Translations under genes and position numbers: made by a program | The notes under the pieces: generated by a model | What the model was told of the DNA's origin: nothing | Seen by the model: the letters and a program-made list of their open reading frames with translations, nothing else | Databases searched by the model: none | From: Hydrangea macrophylla | Taxonomy: Eukaryota > Streptophyta > Magnoliopsida > Cornales > Hydrangeaceae | Reading direction: 5' to 3' | DNA length: 64,000 nucleotides | NCBI GenBank assembly: GCA_033977485.1 | Contig: CM066998.1 | Coordinates: forward strand, 52,294,274 to 52,358,273 | In this document: piece after piece, positions 22,239-33,180 of the stretch | Layout of the letters: every line of letters begins with the position of its first letter | How positions within the stretch are numbered: position 1 is the stretch's first letter

Positions 22239-24368
22239 CAACCCCCAACTAGCTTATTGCTAGTCCCTAGTGATAAAGCGAAAATAAAATAAAAATAAAA
22301 ACACCTAAACTAGTACTACAACGACTAAGAAACAAAGAAGAACTAAAAAAAAAAACAACCTAAACTAAGATAGAAAGGAAAATCCTAACTCACTCTCGCA
22401 GGAATCGCGGTTGCATTTAGCGAATGCAACAAGCCGTTAAACCCCTAGGTTCCCCCTAGTGGACGAGTGTTGTCTCGTGAGGGTTTGCAGTGAATATACC
22501 CACAAAATTCTCCCATTTTAAGCTCAAAAAGATTTAGAATAACTTGTAGAATTCCCCCTTCCATTAAACTGTTAATTCAACTCTACAATAATATACTATC
22601 CTCTATCAACCCATGAAAGAGATCCACAGGCTCCCCTATATCACCAAGTAAAATATAACAAATGTATTACCATCATGCACCCGTGTGTGTGTGAAATTAA
22701 CAACCATGCGTCCAACCCTATTAAGAGTTATCTAGACTATTGTACCTTGAAAAACTTGCAGTCTTAGCTCAATTCTCACATTGGTCACACTAAAAAAAAA
22801 CGTCTCTCAGAAACTTGCTTTACAATGATCGCACATCGTATGAAAGCTTTGATAATGATGATATTCTAAGTGCTAATGCTTTCATACTTGACTCTATGAA
22901 AAACGGACATTTAAGAGTGTATAGTCTCATGAATGGAATACTACTTGCTAGAGGAGCGAAATACCGTGGATAACTCAACTCACACTTCCATGTTCAAATC
23001 AATCGTTGAGAATCTTTAAGACTTTGACTTGCGGCTTTTATTTAGTAGGTAGGAGTGTTGTAGAGAAGAGTGTGCTTTTTAGTATGTGATGGAATTTCAA
23101 CTTCTCTTCTCTTTCTTTCTTTCTTTTTTTTTTTTTAACCTAATCTCCCATTCATTTCATATACTCTTTTTATCTTCTCCTTCATTCATCATCATTTTTT
23201 TTATTTTTTTTTATTTTTTATTTTTTTCTATCCCACAACTACTTCCTTCCATTTCACATACTCTGATGACTCATTCTCACAAATATATCAAACGGCTCAA
23301 TGAGGTCAAGGTATAGATCAAGGGTATGGATTCTTGTGATTACATTAGAAATATTTAATTGGTGTGGGATCAGGGATAAAACAATTCAATGAATGTAAGT
23401 GAAAGTTATATCAGGTAAAAGAATGGGTAAACGATGGCTTAAATCATTTTCTCAACTTTCAATTTTTCGCACTTAAGTGTTCATTGAGTTTAATTGGTAA
23501 ATCCTGAATGTTCTCCTCTAACAAGCAGTCAAAACTTTTAAAGAAAACTGAGACTTAACAACGAATTCACCAAATATATGCAAGAAAGACCATTCGACAA
23601 TGTATGAGAATCCCCTCAGAAATGACGATTGGCTCAATAGCTCACAAAGGGTTATTAGCTTCCACTACTCGTTCTTTTCGCACAATATTCATATTAACTC
23701 AACTTTCAGGTTTTTGACATGGCTGTCAATTAGTGCGTAAAAGTATTGGGTACATAGTAGCTTTACAGATGCAATTCATTTCAGTGATACAGAAAAACGC
23801 GTGGATTTAATCCATAAAAAGATGAGAATACTACAAATGTGTCCTTGTCTAATTAACAAGCAGGAGAGATTCTTCAGAGTTATTCTATCAATACGATTCA
23901 AACATTTTCAAAATTTTAACAGACTGTGTCCTCATTAAGTTTAAAACATATCTAAGTGCAAAACCTGATCATTACGGGTGTATACCTATCTATTATCTCC
24001 TACCCCCAACTGAAAACAACAAAGTCCCCAGAAGTTGATTTTCAATAAATAAAATAGATGGGTATCACCTGTATGGAGCAAATTGATGATAGCAAGCATA
24101 GCAACCTAGCATAGAAAAACAGAACACAATCTCCAAAACAAACAGGATCAATAAATAAAAATAAAACAATAAAACCATGATCCAAACAATCTAAACTACT
24201 GTAATATGAACAGAATAAAATAAAAGCAGTGATACATAATGTCCGTACAGAACCAACTAACTAAATAATCCAACCAAAACCACCAACATATCCAACCAAC
24301 CAAAATCATACCCAAAATCAGTACAATAACTAACAAAAAATACAGAAACACCACCTCCCCAACCAAAA
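22239..24368 (-). other. AT1 3' untranslated region with polypurine tract
   Basis: The minus strand next to the LTR reads AGTTGGGGGTTG, the likely plus-strand primer. The 2.1 kb stretch is non-coding and homologous to AT2 60595-62713. It includes a hairpin ACTAGC...GCTAGT at about 22248-22264, a second with GTTGCATT and AATGCAAC near 22410-22429, and a T-rich tract at 23100-23240. No gene is seen. Confidence 0.7.
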
Positions 24369-25850
24369 CTAATCGACCCCGGACGGCGCATCATCAGCTA
24401 TATCAGAAGGGATGTCGATGGGAGCAGATGGCAACTGGGTAGTAGCAGGGGCGGCAGCAGATGGATCAGCTGCAGCAGAATCCGGGGCAGCAGCAGATGA
24501 TGGATCAGTAGTAGTAGGAGTAGCAACATAGGATGGATCGGCAGCAGGCGGAGCAGACGGGGTAGTCGTGGGATGGTGAGCAGAGTGAACAGCCTGATCA
24601 ACCCCAATCTGAATCAATATGGACTCCAGCAAGGTCTGGAGATGGTCTATCCGGCCCTCGAGTCTAATCCTGGCCTCTCTCTCCTCCAATAGTAGCTCGT
24701 GAACTGTCGGGAGAAGCACAGAGGAAGAAGACTCTCCCTGGGCCTGAGTCTGCGATCGTTGTCGCAGCTCAAACTGCCGAACCGCAGCAACCGGATCATC
24801 CTCATCATCATCGGAATCAAGCTCCTCCACCTCGGTGGGTCTCCCTGAAGCTCCCGCCTCCGTGTCTGTACCACCACGCCTCTTCTTCCTCCCCCTCACC
24901 TTCGCTTTCCCTTTTCCTTTTCACTTCCTCTTCTGGGCGTCGGAGCGGCGAGCCGCTGCCTCGCTGAATCGGCGGGGAGAAGGGCGGACATCATCTCCAG
25001 CGAGCTCGGGGAAACCAGCATCAGCCATGACCCTATGAATAGCCCAAGCACCCTTCAGGTGCTTCTTGGACGAGATATAACGGGTGGGGTGGACCATAAA
25101 GTCAATATAGAGGCGTGGTATGCATACTGGCTGTCCCGTCCCCACTGCATATAAGACTCGCGCATACCAAGCCGCGATCTTCTCTCGATAGGAAGTCACT
25201 AGGAGGCAGTTGCTGAGGACCAAGTGGAGCATGTGGTAGCCATCAGTGAGAAAGTGGTCCTCAATCAAAGCATCGCCATCCCAAGACGGAACGGCGCCTG
25301 TAGTGAGCTCCCGGATAATGGTGGATGGTGGGGTCTCTGGTGCATCAGACCGGTGGGGGCAAACACAATCTGGTACCTCGGGTACCCCCAACGCGGCTGA
25401 AACGATAGCGGGACTGATGATGAATGGGCGACTCCGGAAGAAGGCATGGTATGTGAATGGTGCAACCGGGTCGCGGATCATAGTCGCGCATGCACCTCAA
25501 ATCCAGGACAGATTGACCCTCTTGGCCAATGAAAGGAGATGGAACCAGTGAGGCATAGAACGGATCCGCGTCAGGAACCATGGGCTCTCTGTCCAGATGT
25601 GCTCAATAGGGCGCTCGACCATCACCATCCGTGTCTGAAAATGCCGCTCGTACCATAGCCTGTCCTCGTCATTCCGGAACCCGTGTGCGGGTACCGGATC
25701 TGGTATAATAAGGCTGAGGGGCTTGGACTTATGGTAGCCCGTCACTGGATTCATCTGGCAGCCCTCGGTGTAGAACACGCAGTGGAGGTGGATGATGAAA
25801 TGACGATGAGGATGATTAGAGGGTTGATCAGGGCGTCTTAGTGAGTGCAA
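24369..25850 (-). pseudogene. AT1 env-position ORF (plant transposon protein type), two stops
   Basis: One frame runs from about 25850 to 24369, broken by TGA at 25497-25499 and at 24921-24923. In AT2 the first position reads Arg, consistent with a CGA to TGA change. The N-terminal half (LWYERHFQTRMVMVERP, FLTRIRSMPHWF, ALGVPEVPD) looks like the plant-specific putative transposon protein domain found in Athila-type elements. The C-terminal half has a basic cluster (GRKKRRGG), an acidic run (ELDSDDDEDDP), a Leu/Glu/Arg-rich probable coiled coil and a Pro/Ala/Ser/Thr tail. There is no signal peptide or membrane helix, so the term env-like describes position only. The codon at 25850 is TTG and the frame stays open upstream, so the true start is not settled. 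Confidence 0.75.
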
Positions 25851-25954
25851 GGAATCGAAAATCTCCGAGTCGCCCCCTCCTCTGTGCTCGAGCGCTCGAG
25901 AGTGAAAGTGAGGGAATTGAAGAAGTGTTCTGAAGACGCTTCGTTTAAAAGCTT

Positions 25955-26078
25955 CGTTCGATCGATCGAACTATGGTCGATCGATCGAAAACAAATCCCT
26001 CAATCGATTGAACATAAAATACAAGCGCTTGAACCTCCAGGTTTCGATTGATCGAAATGAGTTCGATCGATCGAACAC
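25955..26078. repeat. internal CGATCGAT cluster upstream of the env-position ORF
   Basis: Five to six copies or near copies of TTCGATCGATCGAAC lie 100-230 bases upstream (minus strand) of the ORF. The stretch also shares flanking words such as AAGCGCTTGAA and a terminal TCGATCGAACACA with the LTR cluster at 21295-21390, so it looks like a copied LTR segment rather than chance. Confidence 0.8.
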
Positions 26079-26500
26079 AAAAATTCCAGAATTCACTGGG
26101 ATGCATGAACTACATCACACCCAACTATTAGAAACAATTCTGGACATGCAGAGAGACTGAAAAGCAGTTGAATTACAGGCATGTAAGACAGAAATTTATC
26201 CTCAGAATTGAAAATTGCAATTTTATATCAATCAAATTTTTATAAAAACATCCACATTGCAACAAAATCCTCCCCCATGGTATTTAGAACCTTATTTAAC
26301 TAAAGAAAACCAAACAAAATAAAACTAAAAACCAATAAAAACTCTGTCAAGGATTACACTCCAGTTGATAAAAGATGAAAATGAACGGAAACAACTGAAA
26401 TGCAGCACTAATCTTCGAGTATAAAGATTTCCTCTTCCACAATCTCTTCATAGCCCGCCGAATTTTCAGAAGTGAAGTCCAAACACGATGATTCCCTTTC
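26079..26500. other. AT1 spacer between accessory gene and env-position ORF
   Basis: A-rich non-coding sequence. No gene or repeat is recognised. Confidence 0.5.
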
Positions 26501-27324
26501 CTAGAACAATCGAAAAGCAGCAAGGACATCATCAAACAAGTCTGGTTTCTCCAAAGAATTGAAAGCCCATGCAAGAGGTGATCCGGATGGAGACAAGGAT
26601 AAAGGAGTGTAATTACGCAACGGACTGTCCTCTCGCGGCGGAGTGTGTGGGGGCCTTATGTAGGGCCCAAAACCATGAACCAGTTGATGTGGAAGGAATA
26701 CCGGAATACCATTTAGGAACATAGTGACAATCCTGGACAAAAGACAACAAACGGAAAGTAAAATAACAGAACACAAGAAACACGAAAAGAAAAACAATGA
26801 ACGGAAACAAAAATACAAAGAAATGTGACAAGTTCCAACCTCACTATTGGCATAGGTTCCCAAAATGCACTAGCTGGTAAGGGGCATTGGAGCCTAAATA
26901 GCAGGTAGCTCAGGTGCACATAGTGGTATGGGACCAACTCAGGAACAAGGAAATCATCCATGAAAACAAAGACGGCATTGTGGCGGTCTGGGATGACATC
27001 CTGGAGGTCATGATCTTCCCATGGCTCCCACATATCATCATTTTCCCATTGTGGCATGAGTGCATCATCCACCATTCGTCCCATGTACAGGTCTTCTTCC
27101 TCATCCACATCTTCGTTATCCTGAAATCCCATATTTTCGTATGGATTGATGTCCAGGAGGGCCAGTGGGTATGGAATGTACCCTTGAGCAGCATCAATGA
27201 GAGAATGAGCTTCAGGATCTTGATGAAGCAAGGGGCAAGGTGTGAGTTCACCCTCGGTCAAGGTGCCACAACGACATTCTGAATCAGCCCAAGAACCGAT
27301 AGAATGAACATCATCACCTCTCAT
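26501..27324 (-). CDS. AT1 small accessory gene, two exons (unknown function)
   Basis: Exon 1 runs 27324-26840 from ATG; a 107-base intron (26839-26733) has minus-strand AG/GTTGGA and TTTTGTCCAG/G ends; exon 2 runs 26732-26501 to a stop. The splice joins two open frames exactly, giving about 238 residues. Exon 1 has an acidic stretch (DNEDVDEEEDLYMG) and several Trp; exon 2 is Pro-rich (RPPHTPPRED). Without splicing, exon 1 would read into a hydrophobic tail encoded by the intron, which could be mistaken for a membrane segment. A CTGTTGCAG/G acceptor lies 14 bases upstream of the ATG, suggesting a further upstream exon. I recognise no domain. It lies between integrase and the env-position ORF in the same sense as both. 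Confidence 0.6.
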
Positions 27325-27477
27325 CTATGCACCTGCAACAGAGTGATTTAAGGTATAATGGATTAGAACTAAATCACAAACACGAAAGAACGAATAAAAA
27401 CTTAAAAACAAACGCGAGAAACTAAAATGCAGGGAAAGAAAAGAAATACAACAACAATTGGGAACTCCACTTTGAAT

Positions 27478-28923
27478 TTAAGAGTGAGAATAGTTGGGCT
27501 CATCCAACTGGATGTGCTCAACCTCAGTTTGGAAGTTCTCCAAGAACGGTTTCAATCTTTGGCCATTGACCTTGAAACAATCATCGTTCTTTGGATTGAC
27601 GAGTTCCACCGCCCCGTGTGTAAAGACAGTTTTCACAGTGAATGGGCCTGTCCAACGGGAACGGAGCTTTCCTGGGAAAAGGTGGAGGCGAGAGTCATAC
27701 AACAAAACTTTCTGCCCCGGCTCAAATAATTTACGAAAGATTGTACGATCGTGGCGAGCCTTCAACCTTTCCTTATGCAACTTTGCAGAGTCATACGCAT
27801 CTCGTCGTATTTCCTCTAGCTCTGCAAGTTGGAGCTTGCGTAGCTGACCTCCCTCTTGAATATCAAAGTTCAATGAGCGTGTCGCCCAATAAGCTTTATG
27901 TTCAATTTCAACAGGAAGGTGGCAAGCTTTCCCGTAAACCAATCGATACGGGGACATACCAAGATTCGTCTTATAGGCAGTACGGTATGCCCATAGCGCG
28001 TCGGTCAGCTTGTATGCCCAGTCTTTTTGATTGGAGCTAACCGTCTTTTCGAGAATATGCTTGATTTCTCGGTTAGCCAATTCTGCTTGCCCATTTGACT
28101 GTGGATGATAGGCAAGAGCGATTTTATGGTGTACTCCGTATTTCTTGAGAAGTGACTCGAAGGGCCTATTGCAGAAATGCTTGCCTTGGTCACTTAGTAA
28201 AGCTTTCGGAGTACCAAAACGAGACAAGATATGCTCTCTTAGAAATGACATGACCGTTCTGTGGTCATTTCGTCTCGTTGGTATCGCTTCTACCCATTTG
28301 GATACATACTCGACAGCAAGGAGTATGTATTCACAGTTATTCGACTTGGGAAATGGACCCATAAAATCTATGCCCCAACAATCAAATATCTCAATTGTGA
28401 TGATAGGGGTTAAGGGCATAGAATTCCTTTTAGAGATAGTTCCAAGCTTTTGACAGCGTTGGCATGTCTTACAAAAGGAATGAGCATCTTTGAAGACTGT
28501 GGGCCAGTAAAAACCGCTTTGTAAGACTTTTTGTGCGGTCTTTTGTGACGCGAAGTGGCCACCACATGCCTTGGAATGGCATGATGCTAGAATTACGGTT
28601 ATATCCTCGTTGGGAACGCAGCGCCGGATAACCTGATTAGCACAGTACTTGAAAAGGTATGGGTCATCAAAGAAGAAATGGCGCGCGAACGAGAGGAACC
28701 GTTTCCTATCTTGGTTCGACCAATGAGTCGGTGTTTCACCCGTGACGAGGTAGTTTACAATATCAGCATACCAGGGCAGACTACTTACTGCCAGTAGCTG
28801 TTCATCTGGGAACTCGTCCTTAATGGATTGGGATTCAGTATTGTCAACAAAAGTTAACCGAGACAAATGATCCGCAACCACATTCTCTACTCCTTTCTTA
28901 TCTTTGATTGTTAGATCGAACTC
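27478..28923 (-). pseudogene. AT1 integrase (3' part of gag-pol after the stop)
   Basis: Same frame as the upstream polyprotein, after the TAA. Counting from the Met-aligned Val at 28881, the zinc-binding His/Cys region has H102, H109, C140 and C143; the catalytic triad is D172 (WGIDFMGP), D231 (LSDQGKHF) and E267 (GQAELANRE). The C-terminal domain (GPFTVKTVF) is present and the frame ends at 27478. All key residues are intact. It is called a pseudogene only because the stop upstream removes it from the polyprotein unless read through. Confidence 0.9.
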
Positions 28924-31900
28924 TTAGAGTAAGAGTATCCAGCGAATAAGCCGTTGTTTAGCGTCTTTCTTTGACAAAAGATACTTGAGGGCCGAATGAT
29001 CTGTAAAATAGACGATTGGCGACCCTATCAGGTAAGACCTAAACTTGTCCAGAGCGAATACTACGGCCAGTAGTTCCTTTTCAGTAGTAGTGTAATTCAT
29101 TTGAGCTTCATTTAAAGTTCGGCTGGCATAGTATATCACATATGGCTTATTGTCCTTCCTCTGGCCTAGGACTGCGCCAATGGCGTAATCACTAGCATCG
29201 CACATTAATTCAAAAGGTAAACTCCAGTCGGGTGCGTGTATTATAGGTGCGGAGGTGAGGAGATCTTTTAGATCCTCAAAGGACTTTTGGCAACTCTCTG
29301 ACCACTCGAAAGGTGCATCTTTGACAAGAAGTTGACAAAGGGGTCGAAAGATTGCACTGAAATTCTGGATAAATCGACGATAAAATCCTGCATGCCCCAA
29401 GAATGAACGAATGTCTCGCACTGTACGGGGGATAGGTAGATTTGAGATTATGTCGATTTTAGCCTTATCCACTTGGATTCCTTCATCGGATATTATGTAG
29501 CCGAGGACTATTCCCTTGGTCACCATGAAGTGACACTTCTCCCAATTCAGAACTAGGTGTTTGTCCTCACACCTCATTAGAACCTGCTCGAGATTGCTGA
29601 GGCAATCTTCAAAGCTATGGCCAAATACTGAGAAATCATCCATGAATACTTCAAGGATGTTTTCGACCATGTCACTAAAGATGCTTAGCATGCACCGCTG
29701 AAATGTAGCCGGTGCATTACATAAGCCAAACGGCATTCGTCGGTAGGCAAATGTACCGAATGGACACGTGAACGTGGTTTTCTCCTGATCTTCAGGAGCA
29801 ATTTCAATTTGATTATATCCACTGTATCCATCCAAAAAACAGTAATACTTGTGACCCGCCACACGTTCTAGCATTTGATCCATGAATGGCAAAGGAAAAT
29901 GGTCCTTTTGGGCCACAGTATTTAACTTCCTGTAGTCAATACACATCCTCCATCCAGTGGGGACACGTGTTGGTACTAATTCACCATCTTTGTTCGGGAT
30001 GACCGTTATGCCTGCTTTCTTTGGAACTACTTGGGTAGGACTAACCCAAGGACTGTCAGATATCGGATATATCATCCCAACATCAAGTAGTTTAAGCACT
30101 TCCTTTTTAACTACTTCTTGCATGTTGGGATTCAGACGCCTTTGCATTTGCCTTGAGGGTTTAGCGTCTTCCTCCAGATATATCTTATGCGTGCATATGG
30201 ATGGGCTTATGCCTTTGAGGTCAGCAATTGTCCATCCCATAGCATCTTTATGCTTTGTCAGCATTTCCACTAGCTTACTTTCCTGTTCATGAGTTAAAGC
30301 AGATGAAATGATCACAGGATAAGTTTTTCCAGCCCCTAGGAATGCATATTTTAGCTCTTTGGGAAGCTCCTTCAATTCTAACTCCGGAAACTGGAAACTA
30401 GAGGGCATTACCAACTTGGTTTTAGGAGGCAGTTGTTCATATGGCATTACCCACATGCAATCGGCTCGATCCTCCTCTATTGTATCCATCATAAGACATG
30501 TCTGGTTCAGGTCAGCATCCAATGGGGTAGACTCTGCAGGCTGATAGTTATCGCCAAATTGAGTCATCACAACTTCCAAAGGATCTTTGTAGTCGACCAA
30601 GTCAACTTCATCTTCAATGACCGTGTCTATATAATGGATTTCTTCCTCATCATCGTATTCTTCAGGTCGGGGATTAGAAAAGATCTTGACATTCAATGTC
30701 ATGTTCCTGAATACGATAGTCATGATACCACTTCTAATCTTGATTGTGGCATCAATGGTGTTGAGGAATGGACGTCCAAAGATAACCGGGATATGTGCAC
30801 CATGATTAGACACAGGTTCTGTGTCCAATATCACGAAATCAACCGGAAAGACAAAAGAATCTATTTGGACAAGGACGTCCTCTAACACCCCTCTAGGGTA
30901 CTTCACAGATCTGTCTGCCAATTGTAAAGCGACTCGGGTGGGTTTGAGTTCACCCAACCCTAGCTGTTTATAGACTGAATAAGGCAGCAGGTTTACGCTT
31001 GCTCCTAAATCGAGGAGTGCGTTATCTATCCTTTGATTCCCAATCCTACATGAGACGGTAGGTGTACCGGGGTCTTTGAGTTTTGGAGGCAATTCATTTT
31101 GAATGATCGCACTTGCTTGGCATGCAACATAAGCATGTTTCTTCACGCTTTGCCTCCTCTTGACCGTGCATAGATCTTTGAGATACTTAGCATAGGCCGG
31201 CACTTGCTTGATAGCATCTAGGAGTGGAAGGTTAATTTTTACTTGTTTAAACAATTCCAGAAACTCCTGATTCTTCATCTCATTTTTGGGTTTCTTCAAC
31301 CGTTGAGGATAAGGTGCAGGAAAAGGGCATTTTGGTGGTTCCTCCTTAACAGACTCCTTTCCAGGCCTTCGCTCAACTTTGTCTTCTACTCTAGGAGCTT
31401 CAATGTTTGCTTTTATTGATTCGACATTAGTAGACGGCTCCTCCTCTTGAGTAGATGGTAGCTCAACTTCTTCATCTACCACTTCCTCCTCCTTGTACAC
31501 TTCAGGAGTGGACAGAGGCATGCTTTTCTCTATGATTTTTCTACTTCTCAGTGTAGTCACAGCTTTAGCATGCTCTTGATTGTTAGGACCATTGTTATGT
31601 CCCTTGGGGTTCTGAAGTGGTTGGGCAGGGAATGTTCCTCCTGAACTCTCTTGCCGTGTATCTATCCTCTCTAATGTAGCAGACATTCTACTCATCATTT
31701 GGATGAGTTGCTGAGTTAGATTGGCATTAGCAAGTGGCTCTTCTTCTTGTACCTTCTTGTGCGGTGGCACATAGGTATTAGTTTGTGGTGCATTGGAGGG
31801 TTGAGCTTGATTGTAATTATTGGTTCTGTTTTGATTGTATTGCTGGGACTGCCTATTGTTTTGCCCTTGATATTGATTGTTGTTGTAGGGCTGCTGTTGA

Positions 31901-33039
31901 TATTGATTTTGGGTCCCAGCATTATTTCTCCAATCAAAACCGGGGTGATTCCATCTGTTGTTACTTTGAAAGTTATTGTTGGAATTCCCCGCCCCTCGAA
32001 AACCTTGCATGGCATTCATCTCTATAGGGGCTTGCTCTTGAAAATATGGCACATTAGGACAGTATTGAGTTATATGTCCCAACATGTTGCATGTGCCACA
32101 TGGTTCCTCAGGCATGACTTGCCTAGAGCTCTCTCCTTTCATGCTTAACTCCTCTACCTTCTTTGCTAGCTCTGCATACTTAGTCATGAGATGATCTTCA
32201 TTGGTTAGCTGGTATAGGCTTTTCTCTTCTACACAGGATATCTGTGAGCGTGAGATATTGTCAGAATTTGACCATTCATGAGCATATTCAGCTAACCATT
32301 CGAAATGAGCTTCGGCCTCTTCGGTGTTTTTACGCAGAAATGGTCCAGAGCTCATTGTTTCCACCAACTTCTTTGTTTCGCCATTCAATCCTTGATAAAA
32401 GAAGTTGATAGTTCGCCATTTCTCAAACCCATGGTGTGGGCACGAGAGAAGCAAATCTTTGAAATGCTCCCACGCTTGTGTGAAGGTTTCATTGCTCTTT
32501 TGTTTATAGGAATTGATTTGACGCTGAAGGTCTGTGGTCATGCGAGTAGGATAGAATTTCTTTAGAAACGCGGTGCTCATCGCATGCCAGGTGAAAATTG
32601 AATTAGGTTTTAGGGAGTGGAGCCACGCCTTCGCTTTATCTTTCAAAGTGAAGGGGAATAACATTAAATGCGTCACCTCCCTAGGACAATTTTGCGAGAA
32701 TGTTTTGCAAACATCCTCGAAATCGGTGACATGTAAATACGCCTTCTCACTTTCCATCCCATGAAAAGTGGGAAGCAGTTGAATCATCCCATTGCGAAAC
32801 TGAAATTCGCCATTATGCGGTGGGATTTGAATGCAAGAGGGCGTAGGTGCATATTCTGGTTGCATAAGATCGCAAAGAGGACGGAGTGCCTCATCAATTG
32901 GTACCACAACATTGTCACCATTTTCACTCTGATGATCATCCATTGATGCAGTTGGAGTGGCTATCGGGTTGATGGAACTATCAGAGTCAGAGCGGTAGAA
33001 TGGATTTCCAAAAATTCCTTCAATAGAATTCTCGGACAT
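28924..33039 (-). pseudogene. AT1 gag - protease - reverse transcriptase - RNase H
   Basis: ATG at 33039 opens 1,371 codons. The gag core is at about residues 110-250; a CCHC zinc knuckle is at C314, C317, H322, C327, followed by an Asn/Gln-rich stretch. The protease active site reads D677-L-G-A, the Athila form of D-[ST]-G-A. Reverse transcriptase has CIDYRKLN, FLDGYSGYNQ, MPFGLCNAP and the catalytic FMDD at residues 1132-1135 (29635-29646). RNase H has CDASDYAIGAV, TEKELLAVV and YFTDHSALKYL. The frame stops at TAA 28924-28926 just after RNase H, where a Gln codon (CAA) would be expected; the frame continues into integrase. One point change is the only break seen in the polyprotein. Confidence 0.93.
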
Positions 33040-33156
33040 GAACTAGGAGAGTCCCTAGGGTGAGAACTTACCCAAAAGAACTGAAAAGAAGAAAAAAAAT
33101 AAAAGCAGAAAGAGATGAAGAGAGACTGAGGCAATCTAAGGAATTGATCGTCGCCT

Positions 33157-33174
33157 TCCCCGGCAAAGGCGCCA
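33157..33174 (-). other. AT1 primer-binding site (tRNA-Asp)
   Basis: The minus strand reads TGGCGCCTTTGCCGGGGA, six bases from the LTR. It matches the 3' end of plant tRNA-Asp with one mismatch, the usual primer of Athila elements. Similarity stops after 18 bases, unlike the 50-base match in T1 and T2. The short stretch 33040-33156 is the rest of the leader. Confidence 0.88.
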
Positions 33175-33180
33175 AAAACT

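Noticed and set aside
24398..24607. Leu/Pro/His-rich frames on the minus strand in AT1 (and 62749-63057 in AT2)
   Set aside because: They are alternative frames of the same Pro/Ala/Ser/Thr tail; not conserved as proteins between AT1 and AT2.
26713..26839. Hydrophobic C-terminal segment as a viral-type membrane anchor
   Set aside because: The hydrophobic codons lie within the predicted 107-base intron; the spliced frame skips them.
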